From: Mucilaginibacter sp. SG564
GTDB lineage: Bacteria; Bacteroidota; Bacteroidia; Sphingobacteriales; Sphingobacteriaceae
Assembly (NCBI RefSeq): GCF_013149275.1
Contig: NZ_JABGNA010000002.1
Location: forward strand, 372,001-436,000
Direction: 5' to 3'
DNA: 64,000 nt
The notes under the pieces are model-generated. The model ran no database searches. It was given only the letters and a program-made list of their open reading frames with translations, and had not been told where the DNA came from. Made by a program: the position numbers and the translations under genes. Of the stretch, positions 7,028-15,509 are shown piece after piece; the stretch's first letter is position 1, and each line of letters starts with the position of its first letter.

Positions 7028-8725
7028 ATGGATAGTTTACGAAGACATGTGCTTCTCTTCCTGATCATATTTACGCTCCCCCTCGTTAGCCGGGCCACAG
7101 AAGGTGAATCTATCCTGGCCAAAAACATCTCTGTTCACGTAAGCAACATGCGTTTGGGTTCGGTGTTAAAAACCATCGAGCAAAAAGGAAATTTTACCTT
7201 CTCCTACAACAGCAACATCGTTAAAACAGATAGCCTGGTAACTCTCAATGTCGATAACTGGACCATTAAGGAAGTGCTTGATCAAATGCTCCTGAACCGT
7301 TTTGAGTACAAGGAAACCCGCAATTTTGTGATCCTGCGCTACGCTCCCTTACAGTTATCCCTAACTACCGAAAAAGCCATAACCGAAGACGGAGAATACA
7401 ACATCAGCGGCTTTGTAACCGACGACCGTAGCGGTAAAAAACTGGAAAATGCCAGCGTGTATGAACGCAGTCTGCTGCAATCAACCCTCACCGGTAAGGA
7501 CGGGCGGTTTGAACTCCACCTCAAAAATAACGGTAAACCTGTAATACTTACCGTAAGTAAAGAATACTACCGGGATACCACGGTCACCTTTCTTTCTGGT
7601 GTTACGGTAAACTCCAACCAATCGCAGCTTGACGAGGACGGCTACATGATCAGCAATGATGATGACGGCATTGAGCGCACCGTTCTGGGCCGTCTTTTCA
7701 CATCTGCCAGGCAAAAGGTACGAGCGACCAATCTGCACGGACTTATTGCGCAGGCCCCCTTCCAGGCGTCGGCCATTCCGGGTGTAAGTACTCACGCCGA
7801 GTTTAGCGGCCAGGTAGTCAACGCCGTTTCGCTGAACGCGGTTGGTGGCTATAATGCAGGCGTAGACGGCTTTGAACTGGGCCTGATCTTTAATCTGGAT
7901 AAAGGAGACGTAGGGGCCGTGCAAATTGCCGGGATATTCAACGTAGTAGGCGGTAATGTGAATGGTATACAGGTTGGCGGTCTTTACAATAATGTACTGG
8001 GCAGCGTTCGGGGCATACAGCTTTCGTTACTGCACAACAGTGTGAAACGCGATCTGAACGGCATACAAGTAGCCGGGCTATATAATCACACGCGGGGTTC
8101 GGTAAGGGGTATACAATTGGCGGCTCTGGGCAATATTGCCGGGCAAAAATATAGCGGCATGCAAATAGCCGGATTGTTTAATTATACCCATAACCTGCGT
8201 GGCGTACAATTGGGGCTCATCAATGTGGCCGATACTTCATCGGGTTACAGCATCGGGCTTATCAACATTGTACGTTATGGCTATCATAAACTAGCCCTGT
8301 CATCCAACGAAACATTGAACGCCAATATTGGCCTCAAAACCGGCAGCAAAAACCTGTACACCATATGGACAGGTGGCCTCCGGGTAAATGACAATAGTAA
8401 ACTATACGCCTTCGGTTTTGGTTTCGGTCGCGAAATGGGCATGGGTAAGCACCTGGCCTTTAATCCCGAAATAACCGAACAATATGTTTACCAGGGCAAC
8501 TGGGCCCGTACCAACCTGCTGGGCAGGCTTGATGCTTCCTTAACCTACCATGTTGCCAAAGCATTTTCTATTAATGTAGGGCCGTCGCTTAATCTTTTTT
8601 ATTCCGACCAGCGCAACGCAGTCAATGGATATGCTTACGTCAAGGACCTGCATCACAGCTTTATCAACAACAGCAACAGCTGGACCGGTTGGGTTGGCTG
8701 GACGGTTGGGGTGAGTTTCTTTTGA
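7028..8725 (+). CDS. STN / carboxypeptidase-regulatory-like protein with 16-residue surface repeats (LA_2272-type)
   Basis: 565 residues with a signal peptide (1-23). An STN domain at about 30-107 has the ISVHVSNMRLGSVLKTIEQK pattern seen at the N-terminus of TonB-dependent transducers. A carboxypeptidase-regulatory-like beta sandwich follows at about 124-192 (ISGFVTDDRSGKKLENASV). From about 295 to 412 there are eight imperfect repeats with a strict 16-residue period centred on GIQxAGLxN: GAVQIAGIFN, GIQVGGLYN, GIQLSLLHN, GIQVAGLYN, GIQLAALGN, GMQIAGLFN, GVQLGLINV, YSIGLINIV. A C-terminal strand-rich region ends in aromatic residues (VGVSFF), as outer-membrane proteins do. There is no TonB receptor barrel. 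It is the third gene of the sigma/FecR operon and the likely surface component. Confidence 0.8.
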   Translation: MDSLRRHVLLFLIIFTLPLVSRATEGESILAKNISVHVSNMRLGSVLKTIEQKGNFTFSYNSNIVKTDSLVTLNVDNWTIKEVLDQMLLNRFEYKETRNFVILRYAPLQLSLTTEKAITEDGEYNISGFVTDDRSGKKLENASVYERSLLQSTLTGKDGRFELHLKNNGKPVILTVSKEYYRDTTVTFLSGVTVNSNQSQLDEDGYMISNDDDGIERTVLGRLFTSARQKVRATNLHGLIAQAPFQASAIPGVSTHAEFSGQVVNAVSLNAVGGYNAGVDGFELGLIFNLDKGDVGAVQIAGIFNVVGGNVNGIQVGGLYNNVLGSVRGIQLSLLHNSVKRDLNGIQVAGLYNHTRGSVRGIQLAALGNIAGQKYSGMQIAGLFNYTHNLRGVQLGLINVADTSSGYSIGLINIVRYGYHKLALSSNETLNANIGLKTGSKNLYTIWTGGLRVNDNSKLYAFGFGFGREMGMGKHLAFNPEITEQYVYQGNWARTNLLGRLDASLTYHVAKAFSINVGPSLNLFYSDQRNAVNGYAYVKDLHHSFINNSNSWTGWVGWTVGVSFF

Positions 8726-8786
8726 TGGATTTACCCTGACCAGCATGAAGCATAGCCGACTCACCCGGCCCACGCTTTGCTGGACC

Positions 8787-8895
8787 ACCCCTCTCTTCGG
8801 CTTCGCCGCAAAGAGGGTAAAAAATTAAAAACCCCCTCTTTCCGCCGCAGCCGAAGAGAGGGGTGACGAGCGCAGCGACGCCGGAGTGAGTCAAT
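8787..8895. repeat. Dispersed palindromic repeat, family B, copy 1
   Basis: A long imperfect hairpin. The left arm ACCCCTCTCTTCGGCTTCGC pairs with the right arm ending CGAAGAGAGGGGT at 8864. It is followed by GACGAGCGCAGCGACGCCGG and GAGTGAGTCA. Related copies occur at 24920-24977 and 62414-62472. Short ORFs read through it (for example on the minus strand at 8664-8894), but they encode only repeat sequence. Confidence 0.75.
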
Positions 8896-8958
8896 ACCTC
8901 GCATCCGATTCTTATCTTCTGTCTACTGATGTTATACCCAAAGCCCCACCATTTTGCT

Positions 8959-9068
8959 AAAAAGTGGGTTTACATGGTTTACACTTTTTTGGGCTAACGC
9001 GCAATTATGTCACTAACAATCAACACATTACATCAATTTAACACAAAATAGTGTAAACCCTCTTTTTT
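8959..9068. repeat. AAAGTGGGTTTACA palindromic element, copy 1
   Basis: The left part (8959-8990) is an imperfect palindrome, AAAAAGTGGGTTTACATGG then TTTACACTTTTTT. The right part (9050-9068) is AGTGTAAACCCTCTTTTTT, the reverse complement of the left arm with changes. Between them lie about 60 AT-rich bases without an ORF. The same arrangement is found at 62217-62337, which suggests a small mobile or duplicated inverted-repeat element. It could also terminate transcription in either direction. Confidence 0.65.
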
Positions 9069-9096
9069 GCTGTTTTCAAAATAAAAGTCCCTGGCG

Positions 9097-11049
9097 TTAT
9101 ACCCGTTTTAATACATTACCATTAGCGGTATCAACCCATATTGATCCGGGATTTAGGCCCGTTGCCGAAGTTGGCAAAAGCGATAAATCAAACTGTTCAA
9201 ATTTCAACCGGCCAAATGCAATGGGTTCTCTGGCATGGTAAACTCTTACCCTGCCAATAGCTACGGTTCCGGAGCTGCTGTTCAACCCGGCGAAATTAAC
9301 ATTAAGCTGAACCGCATTATCCCTAAAAACAAAGGGGAATCTAAATCGCTGCCATGAATCAGGAACCATACATATCCTTTGAAAATGGACAGCGCCTCCG
9401 TTATACTGTATTTGTACCACGATGTTTTGTAATGGTGTTGCCCCGGCTTTTACCAGATCAAATTCTATCCAACTTGGACTTCCTTTGATAACACTGCTAT
9501 TAGAAAGATATCCCAAGGCAAAACTCCCTCCCGGTATATTATATTGCCTGGCTTCCGTTCCACCCGTAGCATCGGTAAGAGATCCAACGATGGTAGTCCC
9601 CCCGTTTACAGACAAAGCCCCTGTAGTTATAGAGCTATACAGTTGTACAAACCCGGCATAATCCTGGCCACCCCCTGTATAAGTATGAATGTTAACCGGA
9701 TTACCGTCATATTGCGAAAGCGAATCCGTTAATATCCCCACACCCAAACCATTTGATATATTTAGCGGCATGGTTAAAATGCCGTAATCGAGGCCAGTAT
9801 TGTCTTCAAACAAGTTTCCCTGATTGCTGTAATTCGGTGTCGGGGCGTTCAAAAAGTTCAGCAAAAAAGATGGAGATATGCCATCAAATACGTTTTGCGA
9901 AATCGTGCACAACCTGACGTTTATTGTTGTAGTGTATATAAAAGGGATGCTCACCGAACCGCTCACTTTATTTGATTTTATCAAATGCCCGGTAATATAT
10001 CCGCTTGATGCATTTTGCAGATTAGGTAAACGGTCACCATTATATGTTCCGGACAACTCATCTGCGTATACAATTCTATAATCTATGCTGCTTTGGTTCT
10101 CGTTACCAAACTTATTCCCCTCAATGAATAAGCCGGTGCCCGGCACTGTGGCGTTAGCATTCGGAACTATCCAAACGCTCATCCTTGATTTTCCGTCGCC
10201 ACCTGTAAACTGGATAAAGTCGTTCCCCCATATATTTGAACTTATGCCGCCGCCTCTTATCTTAATGTGGATCCGGTTTGATAGAAAATTACAGCCTTCA
10301 ATAATGGTTTTGTCGGCATTATTGCCGATTGCCACACCAATTGGATTAATTGGGTTAAGTGGATCCGGAGAATTGGCCGAAGCCTTAAAAACACAGTTGC
10401 TGATTCTCCAATAGGGTTCATCTGTTCCATTACTTTGGATTGCACATTCTGTATATTCGAAAAAATTACAAAAACGAAATGCCTTTAAGTTAGATCCGTT
10501 ACTTCCCGGAAATGTTGATCTGAATGCTCCTAATCCCCCAGAGAATGTGATGTTTTCAATTAACATGTCCGTTTTACCTCCTGCAGTATCAATAAAATAC
10601 GAAGATGTACTAATTGATATGGTGGTTACACCAGCTCCATCCCCCGAAATAAACAACCGGGGATTGTTAAAGTTAAAGCCAGATCCGCTATACATGTAAC
10701 TACCTGCCGGAAAACGCAATGACTTGGTTTTAACATTACAATAGGTAAGCGCCTTAGTAATATTGCCTGTATAATCAGTAGATCCGGGAATAGCGCCAAA
10801 CCAGTTTGCGTTGATCACATCTGTAACTATCCTTTTCCAGCGGCCGGTTGCAGCGGTGGTTTGGATTATTGTTCCGCCATCCTGGGTTTCGGTACTTAAG
10901 CTATCCCAATAAAATTCCCCTCCTCCTCCGTCATTCACGGCATAATAGCCCAATAACTCAATAGTTTGTTTGTCTGTAGTACCTGGATAATTTGTAAGAT
11001 CTGCAATGGTATTGATAGATCCTGAAATGGGGTTTGGTGTTGTTGGCAT
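9097..11049 (-). CDS. Tailspike-like / pectate-lyase-fold beta-helix protein
   Basis: 650 residues with no signal peptide. The N-terminal region (IADLTNYPGTTDKQTIELLG then YYAVNDGGGGEFYWDS, ending GRWKRI at about 93) has the head-binding-like signature common at the start of phage tailspikes and related pectate_lyase_3 proteins. The following ANWFGAIPGSTDYTGNITKA is the usual entry to a right-handed parallel beta-helix. Asn- and Gly-rich strands follow to about residue 430, then a jelly-roll-like C-terminal domain (YAGFVQLYSSITTGALSVNG ... PSWIEFDLVK). No other phage structural gene is nearby and the gene is flanked by repeats, so it looks like an isolated cargo gene. Substrate unknown, possibly a surface polysaccharide. 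Confidence 0.7.
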   Translation of the reverse strand: MPTTPNPISGSINTIADLTNYPGTTDKQTIELLGYYAVNDGGGGEFYWDSLSTETQDGGTIIQTTAATGRWKRIVTDVINANWFGAIPGSTDYTGNITKALTYCNVKTKSLRFPAGSYMYSGSGFNFNNPRLFISGDGAGVTTISISTSSYFIDTAGGKTDMLIENITFSGGLGAFRSTFPGSNGSNLKAFRFCNFFEYTECAIQSNGTDEPYWRISNCVFKASANSPDPLNPINPIGVAIGNNADKTIIEGCNFLSNRIHIKIRGGGISSNIWGNDFIQFTGGDGKSRMSVWIVPNANATVPGTGLFIEGNKFGNENQSSIDYRIVYADELSGTYNGDRLPNLQNASSGYITGHLIKSNKVSGSVSIPFIYTTTINVRLCTISQNVFDGISPSFLLNFLNAPTPNYSNQGNLFEDNTGLDYGILTMPLNISNGLGVGILTDSLSQYDGNPVNIHTYTGGGQDYAGFVQLYSSITTGALSVNGGTTIVGSLTDATGGTEARQYNIPGGSFALGYLSNSSVIKGSPSWIEFDLVKAGATPLQNIVVQIQYNGGAVHFQRICMVPDSWQRFRFPFVFRDNAVQLNVNFAGLNSSSGTVAIGRVRVYHAREPIAFGRLKFEQFDLSLLPTSATGLNPGSIWVDTANGNVLKRV

Positions 11050-11166
11050 GATGTATTTTTAGGTTAAGGATTGTTTAGATATAACATTTTTCCAAATTGG
11101 TTTATTGTGGTTGTTATATAATTTAATTCCTTCCATATTCTCTGCTTGAACCCTTAACTTCTTTCA

Positions 11167-11194
11167 AAAAAACCCGGCCATTATAGCCGGGTCT
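11167..11194 (-). terminator. Rho-independent terminator of degP
   Basis: ACCCGGC-CATTATA-GCCGGGT with a run of seven T on the minus strand immediately after the stem. It lies 30 bp beyond the degP stop codon. Confidence 0.85.
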
Positions 11195-11223
11195 TCTTAC
11201 ACAATCACTTTATTTAAACTTTC

Positions 11224-12762
11224 TTATTGCACCTGGAACATATTGTTAAAGTTTGTTCCATCCGGATAGTAACCTGAGATAACCAGGTTGCCATTGCGCA
11301 GGTTGGTGATGGCTTTGTCGATATCGGCCACACTGTTGATAGGCTGTTTATTGATGCTGGTGATTACCGATCCAACCGGGATCTCAAAGTTATCAAACAA
11401 ACGGCCTTCACGCACCTGGGTTACTTTTACACCTGAGTTTACATGGAACTTCGCTTTTTCGGCACCGCTCAATGGTTGGAAACTTGCACCCAATTTGTTA
11501 AACAGCTCCTCGGCCGATTTTGAAACGGCTGCGGTACGGTTTGTTGGTGTAGCATCAGCCTTAAGGGTTACGGCAAATGCTTTCTCCTTACCATCACGCA
11601 AAACAGTTACATTCAGTTTATCACCTGGCTGCATCCGGCCAACATGCTCCTGCAGGTCTGATGATTCATAAACAGGTGTACCCTCTACTTTGGTAATGAT
11701 ATCTCCTTTTTTAATACCGGCCTGCTCGGCACCACCGCCTTCTACCACGTCATTAACATATAAACCATTGTTATTGGTAATGTTCAGTTTCTGAGCAACA
11801 TCTGGGTTAAGTTCGGTAAAGCTTACGCCCACAAAGCCACGTTTTACGGTACCGTATTTTTTAATATCGTTCAGTACTTTTTTGGCCAGGTTAACCGGGA
11901 TGGCAAAGCCATAGCCTTCATATGAGCCTGTATGCGATGCGATAGCCGCGTTAATACCCACCAATTCGCCTTTGGTATTTACCAGGGCGCCACCACTGTT
12001 ACCCGGGTTAATAGCCGCATCTGTTTGGATAAATGATTCGATAGCTTTATTCAGTTTTGGAGCGCCTTGCTGATTGCGGGTACGACCAAACGGATTATCA
12101 TCATCGCCATTATCCTGGCTGCCAATGATGCCTATATTACGGCCTTTGGCGCTCACAATACCCGCGGTTACGGTTGACGTTAAGTTAAATGGATTGCCCA
12201 CGGCCAATACCCACTCGCCTACTCTCACTTCATCAGAGTTACCCAGTTTAACAATGGGCAGGTCGTTAGCGCTGATCTTGATCAGGGCCAGATCGGTGCT
12301 TGGATCGGTACCAATAACCTTAGCCTGGAAAGTACGGTGATCATTGGTGGCTACAGTAATTTTATCAGCCTTTTCAACCACGTGATTGTTGGTTACAATA
12401 TAACCATCGGGCGAAATAATTACTCCTGAGCCAGATGCCATTTGCGGACCGCGCTGCGGCGAACGCTGACCAAACATATCGCCAAACATTTGCTCCATCA
12501 TGTCCTGGCCTCCGCCCGATTGACTGCTGTACGTAGTACGAATATACACTACCGCGGGGGTCGCCGCTGCTGCCGCTTCGGTAAAATCGAGCGACCCTGT
12601 TGATGATACGATCGGGGTGGATTTATTACTGGTAAAATATACTTTTTGCTTTTCTTCAAAGCTCATGTTATCTGAGTATTTATTCTCGATAACCTTGTAT
12701 GCGCCTAAAGCAAGTGCACCTCCTACAAAAGCGGTTAATAGTGTTAAACCTATCTTTTTCAT
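11224..12762 (-). CDS. degP: Do-family periplasmic serine protease/chaperone
   Basis: HtrA/DegP protease that degrades or refolds damaged envelope proteins. It has 512 residues with an N-terminal signal or anchor (MKKIGLTLLTAFVGGALALG). The trypsin-like domain carries the full triad: His127 in TNNHVVEKAD, Asp157 in STDLALIKI and Ser256 in INPGNSGGALV. Two PDZ domains follow: GFVGVSFTELNPDVAQKLNI from about 315, and a second, more divergent one from about 430. The loop with QMFGDMFGQRSPQRGPQ is the usual LA-type insertion. It is transcribed alone, with a candidate promoter upstream and a strong terminator downstream. Confidence 0.95.
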   Translation of the reverse strand: MKKIGLTLLTAFVGGALALGAYKVIENKYSDNMSFEEKQKVYFTSNKSTPIVSSTGSLDFTEAAAAATPAVVYIRTTYSSQSGGGQDMMEQMFGDMFGQRSPQRGPQMASGSGVIISPDGYIVTNNHVVEKADKITVATNDHRTFQAKVIGTDPSTDLALIKISANDLPIVKLGNSDEVRVGEWVLAVGNPFNLTSTVTAGIVSAKGRNIGIIGSQDNGDDDNPFGRTRNQQGAPKLNKAIESFIQTDAAINPGNSGGALVNTKGELVGINAAIASHTGSYEGYGFAIPVNLAKKVLNDIKKYGTVKRGFVGVSFTELNPDVAQKLNITNNNGLYVNDVVEGGGAEQAGIKKGDIITKVEGTPVYESSDLQEHVGRMQPGDKLNVTVLRDGKEKAFAVTLKADATPTNRTAAVSKSAEELFNKLGASFQPLSGAEKAKFHVNSGVKVTQVREGRLFDNFEIPVGSVITSINKQPINSVADIDKAITNLRNGNLVISGYYPDGTNFNNMFQVQ

Positions 12763-12805
12763 TTATATTTGCCTTTCTTTATTTTGTTTATATAATTTAA
12801 CAACT

Positions 12806-12813
12806 CAAATTTA
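12806..12813 (-). promoter_or_regulatory. Candidate -7 box upstream of degP
   Basis: Minus-strand TAAATTTG matches the Bacteroidota -7 consensus TAnnTTTG exactly and lies 43 bases before the degP ATG. No clear TTTG -33 element at 19 bp spacing was seen. Confidence 0.45.
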
Positions 12814-12949
12814 ATACCATATAGACTACATAGTCAACCATTAGTTAAAGGTTTTTTTGTTAAAATTTGTTAAATTAATTACCGTTGCTATTTTAATTAT
12901 GGCCCTTAGTTTGGTAAATGCTAAATAGCTGATATTAAATGACATTATT

Positions 12950-13744
12950 GTGAATATACGATTTTATAAATACCAGGGCGCAGGTAACGATTTTATACTG
13001 GTTGACAACCGTGAAGCTAAGATAGATCATACCAACCCCAAACTCATTTCTTCGCTTTGCGACCGTCGTTTTGGTATCGGCGGCGATGGGATGATGTTTT
13101 TGCAAAACAAGGAAGGCTTTGATTTTGAAATGGTTTATTACAACGCCGATGGTGCGCCCAGCAGCATGTGCGGCAATGGAGGGCGTTGTATTGTAGCCTT
13201 TGCTAAGTTCCTGGGTATCATCGATTCGGAGACTGAATTTTTGGCGGTCGACGGCCCACATCATGCCAAAATTTCAGATAGCGGCGATTGGGTGAGTCTG
13301 CAAATGATCAATGTTGATCAAATTAATACCGATAACGACGCTTATGTGCTCAATACCGGATCACCCCATTATGTAAAACAGGTAGAAGACCTGGAGCATA
13401 GGAATGTATACCAGGAAGGCAAAGCCATCCGCAATAATGCCACTTATCGCGAAAAAGGTATCAATGTAAATTTCGTAGAACCAACTACCGACGGATACTT
13501 TGTTCGCACCTTTGAACGTGGTGTTGAAGACGAAACCTTTGCCTGCGGAACAGGTGTTACCGCGGTGGCCCTGGCCATGGCCAGCCATAACAACAAAACC
13601 GGGCACATCACTACCCCTATTAAAGTTTTAGGCGGCGATCTGAACATCCGTTTTAATTACGATGGCAAAGTATTTACTGATATTTTTTTAGAGGGCCCAG
13701 CGGTGCAGGTATTCAGTGGCGAGGTGAGTCCTCCTGCCCTCTGA
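12950..13744 (+). CDS. dapF: Diaminopimelate epimerase
   Basis: Converts LL-diaminopimelate to the meso form for lysine and peptidoglycan synthesis, using a two-cysteine, cofactor-free mechanism. Both catalytic Cys are present: Cys74 in SSMCGNGGR and Cys199 in FACGTGVTAVA. The N-terminal FYKYQGAGNDFILVDNR signature is typical. It has 264 residues, normal length. Translation starts at a GTG at 12950; no ATG or clear Shine-Dalgarno sequence lies nearby. It stands between divergent degP and a convergent sigma-factor operon. Confidence 0.95.
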   Translation: MNIRFYKYQGAGNDFILVDNREAKIDHTNPKLISSLCDRRFGIGGDGMMFLQNKEGFDFEMVYYNADGAPSSMCGNGGRCIVAFAKFLGIIDSETEFLAVDGPHHAKISDSGDWVSLQMINVDQINTDNDAYVLNTGSPHYVKQVEDLEHRNVYQEGKAIRNNATYREKGINVNFVEPTTDGYFVRTFERGVEDETFACGTGVTAVALAMASHNNKTGHITTPIKVLGGDLNIRFNYDGKVFTDIFLEGPAVQVFSGEVSPPAL

Positions 13745-13861
13745 AGGGGAAGTCTTTAAACTATGATCCTGAAGCTATGCTATGATAGTGGGGCATTTTT
13801 TTGCCTTTTTACCTGGTGATCATGCCAATCAATAGTTCCCCTTTAGGGAATTAAATAGCCT

Positions 13862-13964
13862 AAAAAAATAAAAGCCCCCCAGACTTGCTCCGGGGGACTT
13901 TCAACCTAAACCTTATCACAATTAAACCGGTAAGTTTACCAGTTCATGTAAGATTATACAATTA
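13862..13964 (-). ncRNA. Candidate small RNA between dapF and the anti-sigma gene
   Basis: On the minus strand a TAGTTTTG box (13971-13978, exact TAnnTTTG) lies about 100 bases upstream of a strong terminator. The terminator stem is AGTCCCCC / GGGGGGCT, spanning 13873-13898, followed by TTTTATTTTTTT. Within the would-be transcript, ACTGGTAA-AC-TTACCGGT forms another stem. No ORF is present. The terminator might instead serve the sigma/anti-sigma operon ending at 14106, about 210 bases upstream. No known RNA family is recognised. Confidence 0.35.
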
Positions 13965-14105
13965 CTATACCAAAACTACCACGGGTTGTAAATTTTATGA
14001 TTATGTAATGTAAAATACTTTAACTTACACTAAAATCTGATACCCGGATTACATAACTGACTAATTGTTTGGTCACCTGTCGGTTTTGGCAGACACACCA
14101 CATAC

Positions 14106-14615
14106 TTATTGTAACTGCCTGGTGGTCTTTTTTCTATGCAGATAGGCATCTGTTAAAAACAAAGCCAACACTACATCAAATATCAAAAACCACTTTACAA
14201 GCGGGCCGCTAAAAACACTGTTGGTGCTGGGTAGCTTTACACCGGCAGGTAGTTTAATATCCGCTGCACTGATGTTAATTCCGGAAACATGAACGTTGGC
14301 AAAAACAACTACCAATAGTGCCAATATGGTAAATACAAAGAAAATGGCGATGCCCAGGATAACACGCTTATCGATATTGGCCTTTAGCGGCTGCATGGCA
14401 TTCTCGGCACGGATGGCTTCCATTACGTTATAAGTAAAGGCCATAGGCGGCTCATCCAGCTCCATAGCGGCAAACTCCTGGTTAAGCGCCAGTAGTTCCT
14501 GATACTTTTGAGCGTACGCCTTATCCTGCTCAATAAGCCGGGCTATGGCATCCTGCTCAACCGGGCTGCAGGTGCCATCAATATAATTCCAGAGTTTTTC
14601 CTCAATCGTGTTCAT
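14106..14615 (-). CDS. Membrane protein, probable anti-sigma factor of the adjacent ECF sigma
   Basis: 169 residues. The N-terminal 60 residues (MNTIEEKLWNYIDGTCSPVE ... RLIEQDKAYAQKYQELLAL) resemble the short helical cytoplasmic part of zinc-less anti-sigma factors. Two transmembrane helices follow, at about 86-108 (ILGIAIFFVFTILALLVVVF) and about 142-160 (WFLIFDVVLALFLTDAYL). The intervening loop is periplasmic. The gene overlaps the sigma factor gene by 4 bp (ATGA), so the two are translationally coupled. That coupling is the main reason for the anti-sigma assignment; no characterised family was recognised by sequence alone. Confidence 0.75.
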   Translation of the reverse strand: MNTIEEKLWNYIDGTCSPVEQDAIARLIEQDKAYAQKYQELLALNQEFAAMELDEPPMAFTYNVMEAIRAENAMQPLKANIDKRVILGIAIFFVFTILALLVVVFANVHVSGINISAADIKLPAGVKLPSTNSVFSGPLVKWFLIFDVVLALFLTDAYLHRKKTTRQLQ

Positions 14616-15193
14616 ATCAGTTCTTTCACCTCTTGTTTTAAATTTTGCTCCAGCTTCTCTTTCAAACGCTGGCGTGCTCTAAATAGTTTAACCTTAACCG
14701 TATTTGTTTCCATCCCCAATGCCTGAGCGATTTCTTCCAGTGATTGCTCCCCTTTATAAAAAAGGGTGATAATGGTAGCATCATCAGGCAGCAATTGTGC
14801 TATGGCCTGGTTAAGGTAAAACGACCTTGATTTGTTCTCGATATTGTTGGTATCATAACCCGATTCCTGGCTTTCAACCTGGATAAAGGTATTTTCATCA
14901 TCGATGGAATCTGTTGCTACCCGTTTTTTTCTTAAAAATGTCATGGCAGTAGTATAAACTATACTGTACAGCCATGTACTGAATTTCGACTGCCCCTGGA
15001 ACGATGCCAGCGAGCGGTACGCTTTTATAAAACAATCCTGGGCAATCTCTTCGGCATCTTCACGCCCTTTTGCAAAACGCAAAGCTAAAGTAAATACAAA
15101 CCGCTGGTGCCGTTTAACCAGGTCGGCATAGGCCGATTGGTTACCCGCCAGGCTTTGTTCTATAAGTTCGATATCTGAAAGCTTGCTTTGCAT
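14612..15193 (-). CDS. ECF sigma-70 factor
   Basis: 193 residues, the normal ECF size. Region 2 is visible as AYADLVKRHQRFVFTLALRF ... REDAEEIAQDCFIKAYRSLA then FQGQSKFSTWLYSIVYTTAM. Region 4 is IAQLLPDDATIITLFYKGEQ SLEEIAQALGMETNTVKVKL FRARQRLKEKL. It belongs to the general RpoE-like group rather than the FecI-like group of the 5.4 kb locus. It heads an operon with the membrane protein gene that overlaps it. The regulon is not evident; the divergent SIMPL-domain gene is a possible target. Confidence 0.93.
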   Translation of the reverse strand: MQSKLSDIELIEQSLAGNQSAYADLVKRHQRFVFTLALRFAKGREDAEEIAQDCFIKAYRSLASFQGQSKFSTWLYSIVYTTAMTFLRKKRVATDSIDDENTFIQVESQESGYDTNNIENKSRSFYLNQAIAQLLPDDATIITLFYKGEQSLEEIAQALGMETNTVKVKLFRARQRLKEKLEQNLKQEVKELI

Positions 15194-15509
15194 GTGTTAC
15201 AACCTCTCTGACGCCGTGGTTTTAAATCAGGTTACATGGTTACGTAAATTTAGTAAAAATTTAACCCCATCCCTATCTTGTTTTGGCCTAAAATTCAAAA
15301 CAAAAGCTGTAGCTTTATATAATTCTGATAACTAAGCCAAGGCACAAATAAATTATAACACCTGTTACATATTAAACTTTTGGTACGTTATCATAGTCAC
15401 ATAACATATAATATTTATAAAATAACTATCACATGAAACCTTTCATGAGCCGCCCAACAAACACAAATGCGGTTCTGGAGAGTTTCGCAATCTAAAAACA
15501 ACTTACCCC
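15194..15509. other. Divergent intergenic region, no gene seen
   Basis: 316 AT-rich bases separate the sigma operon from the SIMPL gene. The one visible structure is the palindrome CATGAAA-CC-TTTCATG at 15432-15447, about 60 bp before the SIMPL start, which could be a protein-binding site. No open reading frame of note and no exact TAnnTTTG box were found. Confidence 0.5.

Noticed and set aside
8664..8894. Minus-strand ORF of 76 codons
   Set aside because: Encoded entirely by the family B palindromic repeat and the 3' end of the surface-protein gene in another frame; no protein-like composition.
9097..11049. Intact prophage
   Set aside because: No capsid, portal, terminase, integrase or lysis genes flank the tailspike-like gene.
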